A stretch of 28,783 bases of DNA from positions 1-28,783 of the forward strand of contig CAZJJZ010000018.1 in NCBI GenBank assembly GCA_964546505.1. The letters run 5' to 3'. The notes under the pieces are model-generated. The model had not been told where the DNA came from and made no database searches. It saw nothing but the letters and a program-made list of their open reading frames with translations. Below, one piece after another: positions 9,401-16,590 of the stretch (within the stretch, counting starts at the first letter, position 1; each line of letters starts with the position of its first letter). The DNA comes from CAZJJZ01 sp964546505. Lineage in GTDB: Bacteria; Patescibacteriota; Gracilibacteria; UBA1369. A program made the position numbers and the translations under genes.

Positions 9401-12400
9401 CAAAAAGTGATCATGTTTTTTCTCTAGAGGAGTTGAGCAATTTGTATAATTTTGGCCTACAAGATTACCCAATTACTCCATCGGTGTTGGCTATGAATCA
9501 ACATCAAATCCAAGCCATTATTGATTTCAGACTAGATCCAGCTAATGCCGGCAAGATTGTGCCACCTGAATTGATGGAAGGTCCCGCCAGAGGAGCTTTG
9601 GCAAGGGCAATTGAAAGATATATTGAGGTGTATAACGCTCAACATCCCAATCCAACAACTGATGAGATGAATTTGTTGTTAAGATATTTTTCTGTGGTGG
9701 GAGGATTGATTACGGATTTTAGACCAGGTTCCGTAGAAGGAAAAGCTTCTGAGACCAAACCTTTATCTCTGGCTGAGGCGGCAAAAAAATTACAAGAAGC
9801 TACAGAAATCTTTGAAAGAAGAGAGAAGCCTTCCCCATTTGCTGCAATTCATGATTTGTACAAATCCAAAGGTGCTACCAGCGCAGATATTCCACCAGAA
9901 TTGGTTGGAGATCATCAGCTGCAAGCGTGGTTTAAGGATGGGCAAATTTATTTTAATGTTGATGTCATGAATCAACATTTGAAATTTAGCAATAATAGGG
10001 ATAGTGCGAATAATAAAGTCTTTCCGGATGGTGTAAGTGTTGTAATTGAAAAAGGTGATCTTCGGCTGGTTTTGACAGAAGAAATTAGAAGAAGATTAAA
10101 TCAAGAGGCTGAAGAAGTCGGTCTGAAAAAAGTTTTTGCAGAAAATAGTCAGAAAACTCTTTCGATTGAAGAATATGAAGGGGGGCTGCAAAGAATACGC
10201 GATGCAGCTAATAAGCAGGCCGTGGAAAAAGGTGCTGACTCCGTTCCAGAAGTTGTGTTGGCGGCAACTTTTGCAGGAAATTTCACCAAATTTTTGGGTC
10301 AAATGAAAAATCACGAGGCTACTCATCGCGTACTTGCCACTATTTTGGATGAGTCCGGCTTTTCTACTTTGATTGAACGTTTAACAAGAGCTCATGCCAA
10401 TCCCACATTACGCGGAGCTTTAGCTGATTTGCGTGAATTACATTTGGATGCACATCAGATTTCCGAAGTTATTTCATACATTTCTGAAGTAGATCCACCT
10501 GGACCTGGAGGGAGTATAGAGGTGCATATTCCTGACCCGACTGTGAATGTGACTGTAAAACTTAGTCATCAACAATATTTGGCCCTACAACACACCATAC
10601 AACGTTTAGTTCCTGGGTTCACCTTTGAAGGCGTTAGACAATTAGACACTTACATATTATCTGGAAACTTCCGGACTATGGATAAGACGGTTTTTGCGCG
10701 CTTGCATGATGCAGCAGAAGAAGCTGCCAAATCCCAAAGGAGAGCACAAAGAAGAGAAGAAGAGACTAAAAATGAACCCATAAGTGGTACTGAAAAAACT
10801 GAAAGAGGTGGCCCGAATGTGGCTTCGGAACAAGATAATACTGAGTTTGGCTATCCATCTGAACCACCAACAAAAGTTTCGACAAGTGGAGCTGAACCAG
10901 CACAATCACCTGTTGATGTAAAAGTGGTCACAGGGGATGAAAAAACAGAATTTTTCCCTGCTCAAAAGCCAAAAGAGTCGAATATCTTTGGCAATGAAGA
11001 AACCGCAATAGGACCAGAGACAGCTCGTTCGATTGGTTTGGAAGGGACTGAGTTGTACAAAGTCACTAATCCGCCTGAATCAGTCACACCTTTATCTACT
11101 CGCGATATAGAATATTTAGCCCCTAAATCAGAAGTCCCAAGTAGTAATCCTCCAGAGTCTGCTCCGGTTTCATCAGAACCAATTACTTGGCGTTATGTTA
11201 AAGATTTAACTGCCCATCAACAAGAAGTTGCTAATCAGTTTGAAATTATTAGGAATTCTAACATTGCTGTTGTACTTAATCCCGGTGAGAACATTAGAGA
11301 AGCTGGTTATCGTTCGATAAAAGAAGCTTTTGCCAACGACTCCAGATTAAATCAAATGGTAGAAACCATAGCTCTAGCTGTTTACCATGGTAAACTGGAA
11401 AATTTTGGACAAGCGTATGCCCTGATGTCGGTGTTACAAAACAATCCAAATTTAGATACTAGATCGCTAAATATAGCCATACAACATACTGGTAATCTTT
11501 CTGGAGAAATGCTCGTTGACATAGTTAGAAAAGCCATCCCTCCTCATGGTTTAGATGTTTTAGAAGCTCCATTTTCAAAAAATTTGGATAGCAGATTACT
11601 GACTGATTTAATATATTCAGATTTTGCGGATAAAAATAGTTATGCATTTACTTTAATTAAAAAAGTTTTACGTGATAATCCACATGTAGACAATGAGATG
11701 GTGATGTATTTATTTAACCATGCCTCGCCGGCAGCTGGACGTTTACTAACCGTGGAAAACGCCAAAGCACTTAATGGCGAACAACTAAAGCAAATTTTAA
11801 ATCCAGACAATGTGGATAATCCTGGGGTGTCTTATGCAAAAGAAGCTTTAGCAGCTGGTTTTGAGGTAAGTAATGAAACTATTTCCGGTCTCTTGAATCT
11901 GAATCAATTTGATGTGGATTTTATAGGACAACATCATCATTTTTTGTTTGATAATGCAGACAATCTCCAGTTAGTCGGCTTTATGCATGAGGGTAAAATT
12001 CATGCGGAAGATTTTAGGAAATTGGTACAGAATGTTTTGCCATCAAATTCAGAGTTAGCAGGAGCGATGAGAAATGTAATGCGGGAAATTCCTAACTTCA
12101 GTAGTGAACTTGTTTATAATTTGTTAAGAAAAGCATCTCCAGAATTAATTGACATATTGAATTACCCAAGAAAATTAGAATTTACTAATGACCAACTTGT
12201 TCAACTAACCAATCATCCTGATGCTGAGACTTTGAACCTATTGGAACAAGCAATATATAATTTTCCGGTGTTGAGTAAGCATGTAATGGAAGGTCTGGTA
12301 TTCAAAAATTCAAAAGAAGTAACATTTATTGATGGCAAACAAATAAGATTATTTGAGTTTAATGGTAATTCCGCAGCAGGAGGTATAGGTGAAGTTTGTT

Positions 12401-13479
12401 GGTGTGCATATCAGTACGAAGGATCAAATGAACTTCATTTTGGTGTACGTAAACAATCAAAATTTGGTAATTCTGAACATGTCTTTTTGGAACGACAAAA
12501 TGTACAAAAATTGCTTGGATATGATGTAGGTGATAATCACGTGACTTATCGTGGTATTCTTCCTGGAGAGGGTGGTAAAGGACCGATAATTGTAATGGAT
12601 TATCTAGGTTTTGGTGCAGAACAAAAATTCACCAGTGTGGAAGATCTGCAGGCAAACCCAACAACAAGTGCAAATGAGTTGATTGGTTTAGTTCTGGATG
12701 GCTTGGAGAATGCCAATATTGTGGCAGCTAAAGCCGATATGATCAATTTGGATTGGAAACCCGGACAAATTGGTTTGAGAAATGATGAACATGGACAAAC
12801 CAAAACAATTATGACCGACCCAGGTTCTGGCTTATCACTGGAACAATTAGGAGCATTAAGCTTTATGCCTGGCACCGGCTATCAACCCGATACTAATGGA
12901 AAATTTATTTATACTGATCCAACAACTGGGGAAAAATATCAAAGACAGAAAATGCATTATTATGGTGATATGCCAGTTTTGAATTTACCAAGTGGTGCTT
13001 CCTTGCCTATTGGTGTTACACCAGGTTTCAACCCTGTAGTTGTGCTCAACAAAATTCAAATTGCCAAAAGCTTGCACCCAGAAATGGCTAGCCAAATCTG
13101 GAAAGAACATGCTGATAGAATTCACTCTTATCAGTTAGGTGTGGCCTTGGAACAAATCATTTTTGGAACGACTCCTCTGGAAGTAACTTATCAAGATCAA
13201 AGAATAGATCCTCAAAACGGCACTTTGGGCCCTGTAATAATGAGAAAAACTGGTGGTATAGAACATGGGGACTGTGGGTATCCTGCTCATAATTTACCGA
13301 AAGACACTCAAGATAAAATCTGGTCAATTATTACTAAATTAAGATCAACTGACTTCGACCCAACCAAACCTATAGCGGAAAATCCCAATATTATTTCCTC
13401 AAAAGAAGCTATTAAACAGATTCGTGAAATTTTAGCCCAGAATTCTGGTAGTCCAAATTCTATACCACTATCGATATAA
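6463..13479 (+). CDS. Giant multidomain protein (about 2338 aa): two kinase-like domains, HEATH metalloprotease-like motif, helical repeats
   Basis: Numbered from ATG 6463, which overlaps the upstream TGA as TGATG; GTG 6430 would add 11 residues. Order: Ala/Gly-rich hydrophobic region 107-230; low-complexity region with three 21-residue GLPT(L/V)RPGAK repeats from 423; kinase-like domain 1 with GAGQVGNV 766-773, VALK K795, catalytic FDLKQI with D901, and GDFD D920; an HEATH zinc-protease-like motif H1284-H1288 with H1331, E1335 and E1342 as possible third ligands; a second Pro/Glu/Thr-rich linker about 1427-1573; an alternating 78/59-residue helical repeat array about 1660-1950; kinase-like domain 2 with AGGIGEV near 1973, VRK K1997, NLDWKPGQI D2097 and TDPG D2119. 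The Asn of the catalytic loop looks replaced by Gln in both kinase domains. Two companion genes follow at once. A surface, secreted or signalling scaffold role is possible, but no signal peptide is evident. Its function is unknown. Confidence 0.85.
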   Translation: MKSEHQEWPYNPPDPMVMQALVNQIYDKKFNETYNREMRKSMTEEFGPVRGRNGKVNKDKKVYSDDPALKKYNELLHYNADKAWWLDPNTWQYYDFDEWQSFKHEATKVVLETIATAPIGMVGAGAASMATRFVVSGILKSVANKAVAEAAIIALEQGGSRAIFSGRVIAEVLEHIPAGSRGLILRMFPQATIRAAMAGGYLAGFGAELGTTMALGEVAGSLVSGEDGELMKALQTRDYQKIMQALGENGLKMVIFRNFGGLMSKIAHGAENMTRSQALLQMLLTENASAIFSTGVEVASMKLKGGMTDGQIFDAAAKSYFQNLFQSVGMHHDTISTIKEATKGAGNRNFEKALKDNAVDLAKMEAAISKKEHLHTDAPNLETANTDTEKKVESATATPNAAVSGEPDKEAKKGTANGPAEAGLPTLRPGAKVTNPATEPTETGLPTLRPGAKATNPATEPAEAGLPTVRPGAKHDPAYEPTEHARSVAYEPTEAATGPVSSVEGPATKPAIPNRERVKTEAPELPTVPPPRLQRPLEKLAARTADKESIAPHTEKSGFDPDAPSERFGPPEPYDKTRSEPVVDKMVYPNKVEVLENLPREVLLQIEKNHAPEALTPEQRKARASIKNLTNSELAKLIFDYPNYRAHALGENRSKLIAEHQKLATEKLNQEQLANRQKILQKIKEDFPESTLESASQINYETLLAIDALRTQFTAENGTLSAEQQAILNSALQGSYHPLEISILDGVRGKAIFVHEKVTEGITPIGAGQVGNVYQGYMVIVDKNGNSQIKHVALKVDKASEVNKFAFQVQHFSNKIIAGFKNLVGLEKPLAVGQMKDAFGSNNNDRVVVSELVENKHSSVDLSKAIYQRIVRPNEFGRYMLDTLKGLQSIAQSGHFLTDFDLKQIRIGKSGDREGAFIGDFDLVSEANMKNVRIIKTFEYDSTGKLIKNADGTASVITRMVSLPDGLMPTDKHVTEILKPKSDHVFSLEELSNLYNFGLQDYPITPSVLAMNQHQIQAIIDFRLDPANAGKIVPPELMEGPARGALARAIERYIEVYNAQHPNPTTDEMNLLLRYFSVVGGLITDFRPGSVEGKASETKPLSLAEAAKKLQEATEIFERREKPSPFAAIHDLYKSKGATSADIPPELVGDHQLQAWFKDGQIYFNVDVMNQHLKFSNNRDSANNKVFPDGVSVVIEKGDLRLVLTEEIRRRLNQEAEEVGLKKVFAENSQKTLSIEEYEGGLQRIRDAANKQAVEKGADSVPEVVLAATFAGNFTKFLGQMKNHEATHRVLATILDESGFSTLIERLTRAHANPTLRGALADLRELHLDAHQISEVISYISEVDPPGPGGSIEVHIPDPTVNVTVKLSHQQYLALQHTIQRLVPGFTFEGVRQLDTYILSGNFRTMDKTVFARLHDAAEEAAKSQRRAQRREEETKNEPISGTEKTERGGPNVASEQDNTEFGYPSEPPTKVSTSGAEPAQSPVDVKVVTGDEKTEFFPAQKPKESNIFGNEETAIGPETARSIGLEGTELYKVTNPPESVTPLSTRDIEYLAPKSEVPSSNPPESAPVSSEPITWRYVKDLTAHQQEVANQFEIIRNSNIAVVLNPGENIREAGYRSIKEAFANDSRLNQMVETIALAVYHGKLENFGQAYALMSVLQNNPNLDTRSLNIAIQHTGNLSGEMLVDIVRKAIPPHGLDVLEAPFSKNLDSRLLTDLIYSDFADKNSYAFTLIKKVLRDNPHVDNEMVMYLFNHASPAAGRLLTVENAKALNGEQLKQILNPDNVDNPGVSYAKEALAAGFEVSNETISGLLNLNQFDVDFIGQHHHFLFDNADNLQLVGFMHEGKIHAEDFRKLVQNVLPSNSELAGAMRNVMREIPNFSSELVYNLLRKASPELIDILNYPRKLEFTNDQLVQLTNHPDAETLNLLEQAIYNFPVLSKHVMEGLVFKNSKEVTFIDGKQIRLFEFNGNSAAGGIGEVCWCAYQYEGSNELHFGVRKQSKFGNSEHVFLERQNVQKLLGYDVGDNHVTYRGILPGEGGKGPIIVMDYLGFGAEQKFTSVEDLQANPTTSANELIGLVLDGLENANIVAAKADMINLDWKPGQIGLRNDEHGQTKTIMTDPGSGLSLEQLGALSFMPGTGYQPDTNGKFIYTDPTTGEKYQRQKMHYYGDMPVLNLPSGASLPIGVTPGFNPVVVLNKIQIAKSLHPEMASQIWKEHADRIHSYQLGVALEQIIFGTTPLEVTYQDQRIDPQNGTLGPVIMRKTGGIEHGDCGYPAHNLPKDTQDKIWSIITKLRSTDFDPTKPIAENPNIISSKEAIKQIREILAQNSGSPNSIPLSI
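7717..7890 (+). repeat. Three 63-bp (21-aa) tandem repeats in the giant gene
   Basis: Units encode GLPTLRPGAKVTNPATEPTET and variants; the AGGCCTACC-type unit starts recur at 7728, 7791 and 7854, exactly 63 bases apart. Units 1 and 2 are nearly identical in DNA; unit 3 has diverged (AGGTTTACC, GTCCGTCCG). Two further YEPTE motifs follow. The segment is probably a flexible, length-variable linker. Confidence 0.85.
11446..12270 (+). repeat. Alternating 78/59-residue helical repeats in the giant protein
   Basis: The motif P-x-(V/L/F)-(D/S)-x-(E/H)-x-(V/I)-x2-L recurs: NPNLD (P codon 11446), NPHVDNEMV (11680), GFEVSNETI (F codon 11860), IPNFSSELV (12091) and FPVLSKHVM (12265). Spacings are 78, 60, 77 and 58 residues, that is, a roughly 136-residue double unit present twice. 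Sequences are helical and Leu/Asn-rich. They resemble HEAT/LRV-type solenoids in style, but I cannot assign a family. Confidence 0.6.
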
Positions 13480-13497
13480 TCTTAAATCTGCAATAAT

Positions 13498-14046
13498 ATG
13501 GAAAAATTAGCACAAAATATGACAATGAATGAAGCTTTGGTGGAATGCAAAAAAGTGGCTGCAGAGGCCAAGAAAATTTGTCAGGAGGACAGAGATCTTA
13601 AGCAAACATTGCCTGTTTTTTCGGAAGAAGCACTACTTGCTGTATTTGAAGGAAAATATGGGAAAATTCTTACACCTGAATTGTTAACTTTGCATTTAAA
13701 AAACTTAGATAAAAATTTAGAATTTATACGGAGAAACCCGGGTTTAATCAGTAAACTCGCTTTAGCAATTTTCCCAGTGACAATAAATGGAGATACATTT
13801 CCCACTTCTCAAGTTGAAGAACATCAATATTTTCGAACTTTGTATTTGAATCAAAATGGTGAATGTTCAGACTATTTTGAGGCATACCCGCATCGTTATG
13901 CGAGTATGATGCCAGAATATTTACAACGAAATTGTGTAATTACTGTGACTGAAGATTTAGCAAAATTACCAAAACAATTCATCAAAGCCTATAACAACTT
14001 GAGAGCATTTTTTGGCTTAAGTTCTATTAAAATAAACCTAAAATAG
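13498..14046 (+). CDS. Divergent kinase-companion-like protein (182 aa)
   Basis: Function not recognised. It starts 18 bases after the giant gene and ends 2 bases before the clear companion at 14049. The segment YPHRYASMMPEYLQRN (130-145) followed by CVITVT lines up with PGPFYCVWPEKL followed by GGCCITVP in the next gene. NPGLISKLALAIFPVTINGD (80-99) may match the central hydrophobic strand VGTKFLFVVGPFLANGD there. On this basis it is probably a shortened, divergent member of the same family, which would give the giant protein's two kinase-like domains two companions. The family link is inference from short matches; the gene itself is well supported by position and a long open frame. No membrane segment is seen. 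Confidence 0.75.
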   Translation: MEKLAQNMTMNEALVECKKVAAEAKKICQEDRDLKQTLPVFSEEALLAVFEGKYGKILTPELLTLHLKNLDKNLEFIRRNPGLISKLALAIFPVTINGDTFPTSQVEEHQYFRTLYLNQNGECSDYFEAYPHRYASMMPEYLQRNCVITVTEDLAKLPKQFIKAYNNLRAFFGLSSIKINLK

Positions 14047-14048
14047 TT

Positions 14049-14723
14049 ATGAATACGCCAAATAATTTTGAGGAAATAGATACTCCGATGGAAATCAAAG
14101 ATAAATTAAAAATTGCCTTTGGTCCACAAGTTAGTGTGGCTTTGCGTAATAAGCTAAATGCAGAAAAAGGTTTAACTTTGTTGCCGGAAGCAGGAAGTCG
14201 ATACTATTACAGCAATTGGAAAAAAATGTGTGATTACTATGGTGCGGTAGAATTTTGTAAAAAATTGCCAGTGATGGTTCCAGAAAATTTACCTAAAGGT
14301 TTCAATTTAAATGAATCTGTGGGTACTAAGTTTTTGTTTGTAGTTGGACCTTTTTTGGCAAATGGAGATATTGATTTAGATAACTTGCATTTCATGAAAA
14401 TGACTGTTGCAAATAGAAAAAATACCAATCTACGAATCAATCAAAATCCTGATTTGCGTGTGCCAAAAAGCCTTTACCATGGAGAGGACAGTTTGGAAAA
14501 AACTGAAGCTGTGGAATTAAATGAACTATTAACAGAGGGATTTTTACATATACCAGGGCCCTTTTATTGTGTTTGGCCCGAAAAATTAAGGGCTGACATT
14601 ATGCAAGGTGGATGCTGCATTACGGTACCTTCTTTCAAATTATCTGATGATCAATGGAAAAATTGGTATTGTGAGAGAGCAAATATAGCTATAGATAATT
14701 TAAAGGCGCACATTTTAAGTTAA
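14049..14723 (+). CDS. Kinase-companion family protein (224 aa), copy 3
   Basis: Clear member of the family of the 229- and 230-residue companions. It has N-terminal NFEEIDTP, matching NIENLRTP and NLENLRTP; a central VPENLP followed by a hydrophobic strand and GPF; and the signature LLTEGFLHIPGPFYCVWPEKL (IPGPFYC from 168), then GGCC 187-190. It differs in carrying four extra cysteines around 61-70 and 173-190, so disulfide or metal binding is conceivable. It starts 2 bases after the previous stop, so the giant gene and its two followers are almost surely one transcript. The biochemical role is unknown; a binding partner or substrate of the kinase-like domains is the simplest reading of the conserved order. 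Confidence 0.83.
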   Translation: MNTPNNFEEIDTPMEIKDKLKIAFGPQVSVALRNKLNAEKGLTLLPEAGSRYYYSNWKKMCDYYGAVEFCKKLPVMVPENLPKGFNLNESVGTKFLFVVGPFLANGDIDLDNLHFMKMTVANRKNTNLRINQNPDLRVPKSLYHGEDSLEKTEAVELNELLTEGFLHIPGPFYCVWPEKLRADIMQGGCCITVPSFKLSDDQWKNWYCERANIAIDNLKAHILS

Positions 14724-14789
14724 GAATGAGATGTGAATTAAGTTTTTGTTTATGCAAAACTCACCCCCCTTCCCACTCCGTCGATTTTG

Positions 14790-14798
14790 TGTTATAAT
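14790..14798 (+). promoter_or_regulatory. Extended -10 promoter for the 574-aa kinase-like gene
   Basis: TGTTATAAT is a perfect TGnTATAAT box. It lies 65 bases ahead of the ATG, giving the longest leader among the units served by these boxes. No convincing -35 is present. Confidence 0.6.
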
Positions 14799-14857
14799 GT
14801 AATGATTTTCTGCCAAGTGCATTCTAATGGATGTAATTTGGCATAATAAAACATTAC
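14799..14857 (+). promoter_or_regulatory. Nested inverted repeats in the leader of the 574-aa kinase-like gene
   Basis: Immediately after the -10 box, GTAATG (14799-14804) can pair with CATTAC (14852-14857). Inside, TGCCAA (14811-14816) can pair with TTGGCA (14838-14843) and CAT (14820-14822) with ATG (14831-14833). There is no U-tract, so it is not a classical terminator. It may be an RNA structure or a dimeric operator overlapping the transcription start. Confidence 0.5.
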
Positions 14858-14863
14858 TTAGGC

Positions 14864-16588
14864 ATGACAAGTTTGAATAGTTCGGCGGTGAATAATCCGC
14901 TGCCGGATGAGGAAAAACAAGGTAATAGGCAGGCATACGGTGGAGGGTTGTTTTTGGATAGTGAAGAAATGCCGGTTGTGATTGGTAATGATGACCGGTC
15001 GACTGTTCCTGATTTGCCGAGTAAGCTGAAAAACGAATCACCGGATAATACCAATTTAGATCAAGAGGCAGAAACTCAAAATTTGCAGTTTGCGGCTTTG
15101 GATGAGGAGTTGAGAAAATTTTCCAAAAGAATCAACTTTGTAACTGATGGCGAGCAGGCTCCGCAACCGGAAAGTGCAGAAAAAATGGCTCCTCCCGCGC
15201 ACTACAATGCCGATAATGACGAAGAGATTCCACCAAAAAGTTTTCAGTCAGAGGCTTTTGCCAACACACAAATCTCTCCAACTGAGATTGTGGGCTATTC
15301 CCAGACCGCACCAGACTCCAAACGGACTTATTTAACTGAGGAAGAAATTTACATTGAGGAGAATTTGCCTGAACTAGATGCGGAGAACATCAAAAAAGCA
15401 TTTAAAGAAAAACTGCGTCTAAATGATGTACTGCTACAGCGTTTGCAACTGGTTTTCACGAAATTAGCCGAAGCAAATCCGGAAAGACAATGGGATTTGC
15501 AAAAATGGATTGAAGGTGATTCAGCTTTGGACATGTATTTGATTATGGCAGCCAATAAAACACCGAATGCTGAGTTGTTGTCTGAAGTGATTACCCGAAA
15601 TTTTCAGTTGATGGAAGTGGAGCAGGACGGACGAAGAGAAAAAATTCGTTTTTATCGCAATAATCAGGCCTCAGGTAAATTAGGTAAAGGTGGAATTGGC
15701 GAGGTGAGAGAAGGGTATGTTTTTCAAGTAGTAGGAAGCCTGCAAATGAGATATGGGGCGATCAAGACCGTGCATCCGGAAGTTTTGAATGAGGGAGTTG
15801 TATTGGAGGAATTGGAAACAATGAAAGCTGTGGAAAAGGCTTATTCAGAGGATGCAACAAGGGTGGCAAATCTACTGAAGCCGATTGCGCTGGGTAAAAG
15901 ATGGGTGAAGGATGAACAAGGAAGAAAATTTTTGGAAGAAACCATTATTACTGAACGAATTGAACCTTTACCGGGGTTAAAAGAGGTATCACTTTTTAGA
16001 ATTATGAAATCTTTGACTCCAAAACAGCTGGCCGTAGTGTTGATCAAATGTTTGGCGGGGATAAGACAACTTAGTAATTTAGGGAGAATCAACTTTGATA
16101 TCAAACCAGACAACTTCTTTGTGGGACAAAACAGTGAGGGAAATTTGATTTGTGTGATGGGCGATTTGAACTGCAAATCTGACAGTCATTTTAGAAATCA
16201 TGATGCTGACACTGGTCTGCATGCTACTCGTAAATATTTTAGTTATATGCATTATTTGATGGCAGTGGAAATTGCCAATAAGCACACTAATCCCGCATAT
16301 TTAGAAAAAGCTAAAGATATTTTGCATTTGGGTATTTTTAGGCAGACTTTAAAGGAGGTGAAGGAGATGCTAGAAAAGCAGGTCAATCAGAATACTGCTA
16401 ATTTTACTTTGGCGTTGAAGAAAATTATCGATAAAATTAATGCTGTTGATTCGTTAGATGAATCCACCTGGCTAACCGTTGAGCAAGTACAAGCGGAATT
16501 GGAAGTTATTTATGAACAATTTGTGGCCCTGGAAGGTCTGCAAATAGATAAACAAAATGAAGATTCAGAAGAATTAAACCCTTTTTAA
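14864..16588 (+). CDS. Protein-kinase-like protein (574 aa)
   Basis: Paralogue of the kinase-like protein at the left edge. Residues 1-165 are acidic and low-complexity, without the DVTDFAVL repeats; about 170-255 is a helical segment matching the pre-kinase region of the paralogue (LLSEVI-x-RNF). The kinase-like domain has glycine loop GKGGIGEV 274-281, GAIK K301, catalytic loop FDIKPDN 411-417 and GDLN D434, so the DFG glycine is Asn while the other key residues are kept. A C-terminal helical region (about 470-560) ends in LNPF, as in the paralogue's DNPF. The start is an ATG 65 bases after an extended -10, behind a possible leader hairpin. The 230-residue companion begins 2 bases after the stop. 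Activity and target are unknown; an active Ser/Thr-type or other PKL-fold phosphotransferase is inferred from motifs. Confidence 0.87.
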   Translation: MTSLNSSAVNNPLPDEEKQGNRQAYGGGLFLDSEEMPVVIGNDDRSTVPDLPSKLKNESPDNTNLDQEAETQNLQFAALDEELRKFSKRINFVTDGEQAPQPESAEKMAPPAHYNADNDEEIPPKSFQSEAFANTQISPTEIVGYSQTAPDSKRTYLTEEEIYIEENLPELDAENIKKAFKEKLRLNDVLLQRLQLVFTKLAEANPERQWDLQKWIEGDSALDMYLIMAANKTPNAELLSEVITRNFQLMEVEQDGRREKIRFYRNNQASGKLGKGGIGEVREGYVFQVVGSLQMRYGAIKTVHPEVLNEGVVLEELETMKAVEKAYSEDATRVANLLKPIALGKRWVKDEQGRKFLEETIITERIEPLPGLKEVSLFRIMKSLTPKQLAVVLIKCLAGIRQLSNLGRINFDIKPDNFFVGQNSEGNLICVMGDLNCKSDSHFRNHDADTGLHATRKYFSYMHYLMAVEIANKHTNPAYLEKAKDILHLGIFRQTLKEVKEMLEKQVNQNTANFTLALKKIIDKINAVDSLDESTWLTVEQVQAELEVIYEQFVALEGLQIDKQNEDSEELNPF

Positions 16589-16590
16589 AA

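Noticed and set aside
14737..14763. AGTTTT ... AAAACT inverted repeat after the 224-aa gene as a terminator
   Set aside because: The stem is only A/T plus one G/C pair with a large loop and no following T-tract; too weak to call.
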